Of a DNA stretch of 64,000 nucleotides, positions 24,177 to 31,961 are shown piece by piece. Position numbers and translations under genes: made by a program. The stretch covers positions 275,294 through 339,293 of the forward strand of contig NZ_RQJW01000012.1 in the NCBI RefSeq assembly GCF_004028635.1. Direction: 5' to 3'. Positions within the stretch are counted from its first letter, which is position 1. Every line of letters begins with the position of its first letter. The notes beneath the pieces are model-generated. The model was not told the origin of the DNA. It made no database searches and saw only the letters and a list, made by a program, of their open reading frames with translations. Origin of the DNA: Streptomyces cyaneus (lineage in GTDB: Bacteria; Actinomycetota; Actinomycetes; Streptomycetales; Streptomycetaceae).

Positions 24177-24560
24177 TCGGGGGCTCCAGAAATAAATCGG
24201 TGGTTGCGGGTGCCGTCCTGGCTGTCACCGTGCGCCCACGAGTAGCTCGCAGTTACGCCCGAGTGCACCGCTTACCGATCACCTTGACGCGATCTGTGCC
24301 CATCGGAGGCAGGCGGCAGCAGCCATCGACAACTCGACCTGGTTACGGTACGCGCGGCTGCGCCATCCGGTCAAACCGAAGGCCACGGGGAGACACTATC
24401 CACAGGCTGGGGACAACAACTTGAACCGCACCCGTCGCCCTGACTACCGTGGCTGAACTCCGATTCGTTCCCTTGTCCCCTTGATTCGGGCTCCACCCGA
24501 TTTGAATCCCGACCCGTCCCACCATCACACGTTCGTGGGACCCGTGAGAGAGCGTGCCCT
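24177..24560. other. rpmH-dnaA divergent regulatory region
   Basis: 384 bases without a gene. It holds the rpmH promoter (not resolved) and, nearer dnaA, two DnaA boxes and a plausible promoter (24396-24450). Confidence 0.75.
24396..24450 (+). promoter_or_regulatory. Putative dnaA promoter with two DnaA boxes
   Basis: CTATCCACA (24396-24404, one mismatch to TTATCCACA) and, inverted, TGGGGACAA (24408-24416, one mismatch to TGTGGACAA) sit just before TTGAAC (24421-24426), 18 nt, TACCGT (24445-24450). This fits DnaA autorepression known in Streptomyces. The exact -10 is inferred. Confidence 0.6.
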
Positions 24561-26474
24561 GTGGCTGACGTACCTGCCGATCTTGCCGCAGTGTGGCCAC
24601 GAGTATTGGAGCAACTCCTCGGTGAGGGCCGCGGACAGGGGGTCGAGGGGAAGGACGAGCACTGGATCCGGCGCTGCCAGCCCCTCGCGCTGGTCGCCGA
24701 CACCGCCCTGCTCGCCGTACCGAACGAGTTCGCGAAGGGCGTATTGGAAGGCCGCCTGGCCCCGATCGTCAGCGAGACCCTGAGCCGCGAGTGCGGCCGC
24801 CCCATCCGCATCGCGATCACCGTCGACGACTCCGCCGGCGAACCCCCGGCCCCGCCGGCGCCCCCCGCCCCGCCCCAGCCGCGCTACGAGGAGCCGGAGC
24901 TCCCCTCGTACGAGGGCTACGGCCGCCACCGCGCCGACGACCACCGGCCCGGTCCCTCCACCGACCCCCTGCCCACCGCTCGCCCGGCCTACCCGAGCGA
25001 GTACCAGCGTCCCGAGCCCGGCCCCGGCAGCTGGCCGCGCCCCACGCAGGACGACTACGGCTGGCAGCAGCAACGGCTCGGCTTCCCGGAGCGGGACCCG
25101 TACGCATCGCCCTCGCAGGATCCTTATGGACAGGATTCGTACGCCCAGGACTCCTACGGCCCGCCCTCCCAGGACTACCGCCCGCAGCCCATGGAGCGGC
25201 CGTCCTACGACGGACACCGCCCCGACTACGAGCAGAAGCGCCCCGAGTACGAGCAGCAGCGGCCCGACTACGACCAGCCGCGCGGCGACTACGACCGCGA
25301 CGCCCGCCGTGACCTGCCCGAGCCGCCCCCCGGCTCCGGCCATGTGCACCGCGGCGGCCCCGTCGGCGCGAACCTGCCCACCACCGGCGCCCCCGGCCCA
25401 CTGGCCGCACAGCCCGCGCCGGCACCCGGGCCCGGCGAACCGACCGCGCGCCTGAACCCCAAGTACCTCTTCGACACATTCGTCATCGGCGCCTCCAACC
25501 GCTTCGCGCACGCCGCGGCGGTCGCCGTCGCCGAGGCACCCGCGAAGGCCTACAACCCCCTCTTCATCTACGGGGAGTCAGGCCTCGGCAAGACCCATCT
25601 GCTGCACGCGATCGGGCACTACGCGCGCAGCTTGTACCCCGGCACGCGCGTGCGGTACGTGAGCTCGGAGGAGTTCACCAACGAGTTCATCAACTCCATC
25701 CGCGACGGCAAGGGCGACAGCTTCCGCAAGCGCTACCGCGAGATGGACATCCTGCTCGTCGACGACATCCAGTTCCTCGCGGACAAGGAGTCGACGCAGG
25801 AGGAGTTCTTCCACACCTTCAACACGCTCCACAACGCGAACAAGCAGATCGTGCTGTCCAGCGACCGGCCGCCGAAGCAGTTGGTCACGCTGGAGGACCG
25901 GCTGAGGAACCGTTTCGAGTGGGGCCTGATCACCGATGTCCAGCCGCCGGAGCTGGAGACGCGTATCGCCATTCTCCGCAAGAAGGCGGTTCAGGAGCAG
26001 CTCAACGCCCCGCCGGAGGTTCTGGAGTTCATCGCCTCCCGTATCTCGCGCAACATCCGCGAGCTCGAGGGCGCGCTGATCCGGGTGACGGCGTTCGCCT
26101 CACTCAACCGGCAGCCGGTGGATCTGGGCCTGACGGAGATCGTCCTCAAGGACCTGATCCCCGGCGGCGACGACGCGACGCCGGAGATCACCTCGACGGC
26201 CATCATGAGCGCGACCGCCGACTACTTCGGCCTCACGGTCGAGGACCTGTGCGGCAGCTCGCGCGGCCGCCAGCTCGTCACGGCCAGGCAGATCGCCATG
26301 TACTTGTGCCGTGAGCTGACGGACCTGTCCCTGCCGAAGATCGGCGCACTTTTCGGCGGCCGCGACCACACCACGGTGATGCACGCCGACCGCAAGATCC
26401 GCAATCTGATGGCCGAGCGACGCTCCATCTACAACCAGGTCACCGAGCTGACGAACCGCATCAAGAACGGCTGA
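24561..26474 (+). CDS. dnaA: Chromosomal replication initiator DnaA
   Basis: 637 aa, longer than the E. coli protein (467 aa) because of domain II. Domain I (about 1-95, oligomerisation and helicase loading) starts VADVPADLAAVWPRVLEQLL. Domain II (about 96-300) is a Pro/Tyr/Asp/Gln-rich linker with degenerate repeats (RPDYEQKRPEYEQQRPDYDQ), typical of Streptomyces. Domain III AAA+ has Walker A GESGLGKTH (from about 338) and Walker B LLVDDIQF (about 398). Domain IV reads DnaA boxes through GGRDHTTVMHADRKI (about 598-612). GTG 24561 with GAGAGAG upstream. It diverges from rpmH and is followed by oriC. Confidence 0.98.
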   Translation: MADVPADLAAVWPRVLEQLLGEGRGQGVEGKDEHWIRRCQPLALVADTALLAVPNEFAKGVLEGRLAPIVSETLSRECGRPIRIAITVDDSAGEPPAPPAPPAPPQPRYEEPELPSYEGYGRHRADDHRPGPSTDPLPTARPAYPSEYQRPEPGPGSWPRPTQDDYGWQQQRLGFPERDPYASPSQDPYGQDSYAQDSYGPPSQDYRPQPMERPSYDGHRPDYEQKRPEYEQQRPDYDQPRGDYDRDARRDLPEPPPGSGHVHRGGPVGANLPTTGAPGPLAAQPAPAPGPGEPTARLNPKYLFDTFVIGASNRFAHAAAVAVAEAPAKAYNPLFIYGESGLGKTHLLHAIGHYARSLYPGTRVRYVSSEEFTNEFINSIRDGKGDSFRKRYREMDILLVDDIQFLADKESTQEEFFHTFNTLHNANKQIVLSSDRPPKQLVTLEDRLRNRFEWGLITDVQPPELETRIAILRKKAVQEQLNAPPEVLEFIASRISRNIRELEGALIRVTAFASLNRQPVDLGLTEIVLKDLIPGGDDATPEITSTAIMSATADYFGLTVEDLCGSSRGRQLVTARQIAMYLCRELTDLSLPKIGALFGGRDHTTVMHADRKIRNLMAERRSIYNQVTELTNRIKNG

Positions 26475-26496
26475 CAGAGACCGAGCCACAACGCTG

Positions 26497-26531
26497 AGGG
26501 CGCCCCCGGGACGAGTTCCCGGGGGCGCCCT
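26497..26531 (+). terminator. dnaA terminator
   Basis: Perfect 15-bp stem (AGGGCGCCCCCGGGA / TCCCGGGGGCGCCCT), 5-nt loop, then TCTTCGT; 23 nt after the dnaA stop. It insulates oriC from dnaA transcription. Confidence 0.92.
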
Positions 26532-26581
26532 TCTTCGTCCCGCTGCCACCCGGTGTTCGATTACCTGCCGCGTTACGGCCT

Positions 26582-27154
26582 CTCTCCACAGATCTGCTGA
26601 CTTTTTCCCGTCCACATCCTGGGGACTGGGAAGTTGTCCAGATCGTGTCCACAGCCCTCGCTGTCGAGAGACCATCATGCGAGGTCAAGTGCTTGTGGAT
26701 TGGTGGACGAAGGATCTCCACAGACTGTGGACAGCTCGGCGATCCACAAGCTGTGCATGAAGTTGTCCACCGACAACCCACAGGCTGAGGACGGTTGTCC
26801 CCAGTGATCCCCAGCTTCTCCACATCGCTGTCCACTGTTCGGCAACCCGACGCGCCTCCTCACCGGGTCGAGTGAAAGGCGTCACATGAAGATGCCGGGT
26901 TGGCCTGTGGGAAAGGTGGGTAAAGCTGGGGACGGCACTGGGGAGAAGTCGCCCGAGGCTGTGCACGGCGTGTGCAGAACTTTCCGTTCTCCACAGACAT
27001 GCCCAGTTGTCCACCGCCTCCGCCCACAGGGGCAGTGGACAAAATTCCCTGCCTGACCTGCGAAAACAGGGTTATCCACGGTTTCCACAGGCCCTACTAC
27101 TACTCCCAACTAGAGAGAGCTGGGAATCCGTTTCGAAGAGGGCCCTGTGCACAA
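26582..27154. other. oriC: Chromosomal origin of replication oriC
   Basis: The 858-bp dnaA-dnaN gap is packed with DnaA boxes (consensus TTGTCCACA). Ten have one mismatch: plus-oriented at 26634, 26645, 26763, 26795, 26816, 26987, 27007; minus-oriented at 26726, 27034, 27146. About nine more have two mismatches (26582, 26608, 26694-, 26702-, 26714, 26828, 26906-, 27072, 27081). They form two groups, 26582-26836 and 26906-27154, split by a roughly 70-bp box-free spacer, as described for Streptomyces oriC. No box here is a perfect consensus. No obvious AT-rich 13-mers are seen; the AT-richest stretch is near 27040-27120. Confidence 0.95.
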
Positions 27155-27332
27155 CTCGCTGTCCGGCTCCCTGCTGCCCCTCGTCACGACTTGACCCCGA
27201 GAGGCACCTACTGTCAGTGGGGTGCGTCAGACTGTTCCCGGTGTCCTTCCCCTCACTGGGCCCGACGACACCGAGACAGACGACGAAGCCAGGCAGGCCG
27301 AGAAGCGCCGGCAACAGCAGGAGGCGGCAACA

Positions 27333-28463
27333 GTGAAGATCCGGGTGGAACGCGACGTACTCGCGGAGGCAGTGGCCTGGGCGGCGCGCAGCCTCCCGGC
27401 CCGTCCGCCGGCGCCTGTCCTCGCCGGCCTCCTCCTCAAGGCCGAGGACGGCCAGCTGAGCCTGTCCAGCTTCGACTACGAGGTCTCCGCACGCGTGTCC
27501 GTGGAGACCGAGGTCGAGGAGGAGGGCACGGTCCTGGTCTCCGGCCGCCTGCTCGCCGACATCTGCCGCGCTCTGCCCAACCGACCGGTGGAGATTTCCA
27601 CAGACGGTGTACGGGCGACCGTGGTCTGCGGCTCCTCGCGGTTCACACTCCACACCCTGCCTGTGGAGGAGTACCCGGCGCTGCCGCAGATGCCGAACGC
27701 CACGGGCACCGTCCCCGGCGAGGTCTTCGCTTCCGCGGCCGCCCAGGTCGCCATCGCGGCCGGGCGTGACGACACGCTGCCCGTTCTCACCGGTGTGCGC
27801 ATCGAGATCGAGGGCGACACGGTCACGCTGGCGTCCACCGACCGCTACCGCTTCGCGGTCCGCGAGTTCCTGTGGAAGCCGGAGAACCCGGAGGCCTCGG
27901 CGGTCGCCCTGGTCCCCGCCAAGACGCTCCTGGACACCGCCAAGGCGCTCACCAGCGGCGACAGCGTCATCCTGGCGCTGTCGGGCTCGGGTGCGGGCGA
28001 GGGCCTGATCGGTTTCGAGGGCGCCGGCCGCCGTACGACGACCCGCCTCCTGGAGGGCGACCTCCCGAAGTACCGCACGCTGTTCCCGACGGAGTTCAAC
28101 AGCGTCGCCGTGATCGAGACCGCCCCCTTCGTGGAGGCCGTCAAGCGCGTGGCCCTGGTCGCCGAGCGCAACACCCCGGTGCGGCTGAGCTTCGAGCAGG
28201 GTGTGCTGATCCTGGAGGCCGGCTCCAGCGACGACGCACAGGCTGTGGAAAGGGTCGACGCCCAGCTGGAGGGCGACGACATCTCGATCGCCTTCAACCC
28301 GACGTTCCTGCTGGACGGCCTGAGCGCCATCGACTCCCCGGTCGCCCAGCTGTCCTTCACGACGTCCACGAAGCCCGCGCTGCTCAGCGGCAAGCCGGCG
28401 TTGGACGCCGAGGCGGACGACACCTACAAGTACCTGATCATGCCGGTGCGCCTGAGCGGCTGA
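27333..28463 (+). CDS. dnaN: DNA polymerase III beta sliding clamp
   Basis: 376 aa ring-forming processivity clamp with three clamp folds. Start KIRVERDVLAEAVAWAARSL and the C-terminal MPVRLSG, part of the partner-binding pocket, are intact. The start is GTG 27333 with AGGAGGC 7 nt upstream; the frame is open to 27222, but that extension is oriC leader. A terminator follows at 28481 and a perfect DnaA box two bases after the stop codon. Confidence 0.97.
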   Translation: MKIRVERDVLAEAVAWAARSLPARPPAPVLAGLLLKAEDGQLSLSSFDYEVSARVSVETEVEEEGTVLVSGRLLADICRALPNRPVEISTDGVRATVVCGSSRFTLHTLPVEEYPALPQMPNATGTVPGEVFASAAAQVAIAAGRDDTLPVLTGVRIEIEGDTVTLASTDRYRFAVREFLWKPENPEASAVALVPAKTLLDTAKALTSGDSVILALSGSGAGEGLIGFEGAGRRTTTRLLEGDLPKYRTLFPTEFNSVAVIETAPFVEAVKRVALVAERNTPVRLSFEQGVLILEAGSSDDAQAVERVDAQLEGDDISIAFNPTFLLDGLSAIDSPVAQLSFTTSTKPALLSGKPALDAEADDTYKYLIMPVRLSG

Positions 28464-28465
28464 CG

Positions 28466-28474
28466 TTGTCCACA
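28466..28474 (+). promoter_or_regulatory. Perfect DnaA box after dnaN
   Basis: TTGTCCACA, 9/9, immediately after the dnaN stop; a one-mismatch TTCTCCACA follows at 28541-28549, in front of gnd. Confidence 0.7.
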
Positions 28475-28480
28475 GCGGCT

Positions 28481-28507
28481 GAGGGTCCGGTGGATTTCCG
28501 GGCCCTC
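28481..28507 (+). terminator. dnaN terminator
   Basis: 10-bp stem GAGGGTCCGG / CCGGGCCCTC with one G-U pair and a 7-nt loop, 17 nt past the dnaN stop. Confidence 0.7.
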
Positions 28508-28733
28508 GGTCAGGGCCGCTCGTGCCCCCGGTCGTGACCGTTCTCCACAGTCCCGCAGGTCCCTGTGGGTGATCGACCGCGTTCCAGCGAAGCCGCAGGT
28601 GAGGGCGTACGTATGAGCGCGTATGCCCACGGATGTGCGCGTGCGTCCGGGTTTAGGCTCGGACGTGGGTACGAAGGTGCCCCAGGGGTGCGAGAGCGCC
28701 CCGCACGCCACACAGCGACCTAAGGAACAACTG

Positions 28734-29609
28734 ATGGAGCTCGGTCTCGTCGGCCTCGGCAAGATGGGCGGCAACATGCGCGAGCGGATACGCCGCGCAG
28801 GCCACACCGTCGTCGGATACGACCGCAACGCGGACCTCGCGGATGTCCACAGCCTGGAAGAGCTTGTGGGCAAGCTCCCCGGGCCGCGCGTGGTCTGGGT
28901 GATGGTCCCGGCCGGTGCCCCGACCCAGTCGACCATCGACGAGCTCGCCGAGCTGCTGGAGCCCGGTGACGTCGTGGTGGACGGCGGGAACTCCCGCTGG
29001 ACGGACGACGAGCGGCACGCCGAGGAACTGGCTGCCAAGGGCATCGGCTTCGTCGACTGCGGCGTCTCGGGCGGCGTCTGGGGCCTGGAGAACGGCTACG
29101 CCCTGATGTACGGCGGCGACGCGGAGAACGTCGCCAAGGTGCAGCCGATCTTCGACGCCCTCAAGCCCGAGGGTGACTTCGGTTCGGTGCACGCCGGCAA
29201 GGTCGGTGCCGGGCACTTCGCGAAGATGGTCCACAACGGCATCGAGTACGCGATGATGCAGGCCTACGCCGAGGGCTGGGAGCTGCTGGAGAAGGTCGAC
29301 TCCGTGACCGACGTCCGGGAGGTCTTCCGGTCCTGGCAGGAGGGCACGGTCATCCGTTCCTGGCTGCTGGACCTCGCGGTGAACGCCCTCGACGAGGACG
29401 AGCACCTGGACAAGCTCAGGGGTTATGCACAGGACTCCGGCGAGGGACGCTGGACTGTGGAAGCCGCCATCGACCACGCGGTGCCGCTGCCGGCGATCAC
29501 CGCGTCGCTGTTCGCGCGGTTCGCGTCCCGGCAGGACGACTCCCCGCAGATGAAGATGATCGCGGCGCTGCGGAACCAGTTCGGTGGCCACGCGGTCGAG
29601 ACGAAGTAA
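28734..29609 (+). CDS. gnd: 6-phosphogluconate dehydrogenase (decarboxylating), short NAD-type
   Basis: 291 aa. Oxidises and decarboxylates 6-phosphogluconate to ribulose-5-phosphate in the pentose phosphate pathway. Rossmann motif GLVGLGKMGGNM (residues 4-15), the substrate motif GNSRWTDD with DCGVSGGVWGLENGY, and catalytic Lys in GHFAKMVHNGIEYAMMQ. The short length marks the GndA/YqeC-like class, not the roughly 470-aa enzyme. Start ATG 28734 with AAGGA; the upstream 37 codons of open frame are leader. Its place between dnaN and recF is conserved in actinobacteria. Confidence 0.94.
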   Translation: MELGLVGLGKMGGNMRERIRRAGHTVVGYDRNADLADVHSLEELVGKLPGPRVVWVMVPAGAPTQSTIDELAELLEPGDVVVDGGNSRWTDDERHAEELAAKGIGFVDCGVSGGVWGLENGYALMYGGDAENVAKVQPIFDALKPEGDFGSVHAGKVGAGHFAKMVHNGIEYAMMQAYAEGWELLEKVDSVTDVREVFRSWQEGTVIRSWLLDLAVNALDEDEHLDKLRGYAQDSGEGRWTVEAAIDHAVPLPAITASLFARFASRQDDSPQMKMIAALRNQFGGHAVETK

Positions 29610-29715
29610 CCGTCGGGAGCGCCCGTCGCGAACGGCGGCGGAAACGACCGTCGGAAACGAGAAGAAGTAATCCACACCCTGGGGATGGCACCCTGGCACC
29701 CTCGGAGTGACCCGG

Positions 29716-29724
29716 TTGTCCACA
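29716..29724 (+). promoter_or_regulatory. Perfect DnaA box upstream of recF
   Basis: TTGTCCACA, 46 nt before the recF start; with the next A it forms the near-palindromic GGTTGTCCACAACTGG. Confidence 0.65.
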
Positions 29725-29769
29725 ACTGGGGAAGCTGAACCACACGTTGGGGGAGGTCGGCGAACGACC

Positions 29770-30891
29770 ATGCACGTCACGCATCTGTCGCTGGCCGACT
29801 TCCGCTCGTACGCCCGGGTCGAAGTCCCGCTCGACCCGGGCGTCACCGCCTTTGTCGGCCCCAACGGCCAGGGCAAGACCAACCTCGTCGAGGCCGTCGG
29901 CTATCTCGCCACACTCGGCAGCCATCGCGTCGCCTCCGACGCCCCCCTCGTCCGCATGGGCGCCGACCGGGCGATCATCCGGGCGCAGGTCAAACAGGGC
30001 GACCGGCAGCAACTGGTCGAGCTGGAGCTGAATCCCGGCAAGGCCAACAGGGCCCGCATCAACAGGTCGTCGCAGGTCAGACCCCGTGACGTGCTCGGCA
30101 TCGTGCGGACCGTCCTGTTCGCCCCGGAGGACCTCGCCCTGATCAAGGGCGACCCCGGAGAGCGGCGCCGCTTCCTCGACGAGCTGATCACCGCCCGCTC
30201 CCCGCGCATGGCGGGCGTCCGCTCCGACTACGAGCGAGTGCTCAAGCAGCGCAACACGCTCCTCAAGACGGCCGCGCTGGCCCGTCGCCACGGCGGCCGC
30301 ACGATGGACCTGTCCACCCTCGACGTCTGGGACCAGCACCTCGCGCGCGCGGGCGCCGAGTTGCTCGCCCAGCGCCTCGACCTGATCGCGGCGATCCAGC
30401 CGCTGGCGGACAAGGCGTACGAGCAACTGGCCCCCGGCGGCGGCCCGGTCGCCCTGGACTACAAGCCGTCGGCTCCCGGCGAGGCGCACACGCGCGAGGA
30501 CCTCTTCGAGCAGCTGATGGCGGCGCTCGCCGACGCCCGCAAGCAGGAGATTGAGCGCGGCGTCACCCTCGTAGGCCCTCATCGGGACGATTTGCTTCTC
30601 AAACTCGGTCAGCTGCCCGCCAAGGGGTACGCCTCGCACGGTGAGTCCTGGTCCTACGCGCTGGCGCTGCGCCTGGCGTCGTACGACCTGCTCAGGGCCG
30701 AGGGAAACGAACCGGTGCTGGTCCTCGACGACGTCTTCGCCGAGTTGGACAGCCGGCGCCGCGAGCGCCTGGCCGAGCTGGTCGCGCCCGGTGAGCAGGT
30801 CCTGGTGACCGCCGCGGTCGACGACGACGTACCGCATGTGCTGACGGGGGCGCGGTACACCGTGTCCGAGGGGACGGTGGAGCGCGTATGA
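29770..30891 (+). CDS. recF: DNA replication and repair protein RecF
   Basis: 373 aa SMC-like ATPase that helps load RecA at gapped DNA. Walker A GPNGQGKTN (residues 30-38), the signature region near GERRRFLDELI, and Walker B PVLVLDDVFAELD near the C-terminus. The first line of the fold, HVTHLSLADFRSY, marks the start at ATG 29770, with GGGGGAGG about 13 nt upstream. Its stop overlaps the DUF721 start (ATGA). Confidence 0.96.
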   Translation: MHVTHLSLADFRSYARVEVPLDPGVTAFVGPNGQGKTNLVEAVGYLATLGSHRVASDAPLVRMGADRAIIRAQVKQGDRQQLVELELNPGKANRARINRSSQVRPRDVLGIVRTVLFAPEDLALIKGDPGERRRFLDELITARSPRMAGVRSDYERVLKQRNTLLKTAALARRHGGRTMDLSTLDVWDQHLARAGAELLAQRLDLIAAIQPLADKAYEQLAPGGGPVALDYKPSAPGEAHTREDLFEQLMAALADARKQEIERGVTLVGPHRDDLLLKLGQLPAKGYASHGESWSYALALRLASYDLLRAEGNEPVLVLDDVFAELDSRRRERLAELVAPGEQVLVTAAVDDDVPHVLTGARYTVSEGTVERV

Positions 30892-31436
30892 GCGAGAAGC
30901 CGTCCAACCCGTCCGAGAACGCCCCCAAGAAGGCGCCCGAACCCTCCGGCGTCGACCTCGCGCGCGTGGCGCTGCGGGCGGCCAAGGAGCAGGCACGCGC
31001 GCGTGGGGATGCGGCGCAGCAGAAGAAGCAGGCGCGGCGCGGGGGGCTGCGCTCCGGCGCGCGTGCCGACGGCCGCGACCCCCTGGCGCTCGGCGCTGCC
31101 ATTAACCGCTTGATCACCGAGCGGGGCTGGGAGACGCCGGCGGCGGTGGGCGGCGTGATGGGCCGTTGGCCGCAGATCGTCGGTGAGGACGTCGCCAAGC
31201 ACTGTGTGCCGGAGAAGTACGACGAGGACGAGCGGGTCCTGGTCGTGCGCTGCGACTCGACGGCCTGGGCGACGAACTTGCGGCTGCTCGCCCCGACGCT
31301 GGTCGCCCGCCTCAACGAGGACCTCGGCCATGGGGCGGTGCGGCAGATCAAGGTGCAGGGCCCCGGCGGCCCCGCGCGCCGTTACGGCCCCTTGCGCGCG
31401 CCCGGCAGCACCGGTCCCGGCGACACCTACGGCTGA
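30888..31436 (+). CDS. DUF721 (DciA-like) family protein
   Basis: 182 aa. Basic, Ala/Lys-rich N-terminus (1-65), then the DUF721 fold (about 75-165: INRLITERGWETPAAVGGVM, GRWPQIVGEDVAKHCVPEKY, LVVRCDSTAWATNLRLL). DUF721 proteins are related to DciA, the ancestral bacterial loader of replicative helicase DnaB; conserved position between recF and gyrB supports a replication role. Translationally coupled to recF by a 4-nt overlap. Confidence 0.9.
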   Translation: MSEKPSNPSENAPKKAPEPSGVDLARVALRAAKEQARARGDAAQQKKQARRGGLRSGARADGRDPLALGAAINRLITERGWETPAAVGGVMGRWPQIVGEDVAKHCVPEKYDEDERVLVVRCDSTAWATNLRLLAPTLVARLNEDLGHGAVRQIKVQGPGGPARRYGPLRAPGSTGPGDTYG

Positions 31437-31961
31437 TCGGACCGCCGCGCGCCGCGCACGTCCGGCGTTCCCCGGAGGGCGAGCGGCGGCGTCCGGGTGG
31501 CCGTGAGCCACGGTTGCGCAGGTGCCGTCACAGCCGTCCCGGCAGCCCCGTTTTCCACAGGTGACGGACATCACATCAGCAGTCGTCGGCGGTCACGACG
31601 TGCGGCCGGCGGCCTTCTCGTCGTACACCCGCACGCGGTTGCGAATCGCGACCTGACTCCTAAGTAGCCAAGGGTTGACGCCCGGAAGCGCTGAGTGGCT
31701 CCGTGAGCCTCTTGGAGCCCCCATCCGTATATCGGGAGTCGGCCGAGCCGGGTTCAGGGCGGCACATGCGGACTCAGGTACCGGCAAACCCCCATCACTG
31801 TCGGCGCTACCGGTAGACTGGAGCCCAATCCCGCCCCAATCGTGGGGACCGTCCGGGAAAAGCTGAGCAACGCTGATCAAGGCTTACCAACGCAACATGC
31901 CGCAGCCGCTCCGGCAACCCGCCGACGAGCCCGGCTCGTGCTGTGCCAGAAAGGGCGCTTC
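31437..31961 (+). promoter_or_regulatory. gyrB upstream region
   Basis: 525 bases without a convincing gene. It holds a one-mismatch DnaA box TTTTCCACA (31551-31559) and presumably the gyrBA promoter(s). TTGACG at 31675 and TAGACT at 31813 resemble -35 and -10 elements but are not correctly spaced to each other. gyr promoters in Streptomyces respond to supercoiling. Confidence 0.5.

Noticed and set aside
25126..25310. CRISPR-like repeats in dnaA
   Set aside because: Short imperfect codon repeats encoding the Pro/Tyr/Gln linker; no spacers of uniform length.
24525..25511. 328-codon ORF antisense to the dnaA linker region
   Set aside because: Shadow of the repetitive domain II coding sequence.
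27222..27332. N-terminal extension of DnaN
   Set aside because: Unconserved and part of the oriC/dnaN leader; GTG 27333 has AGGAGGC and the known N-terminus.
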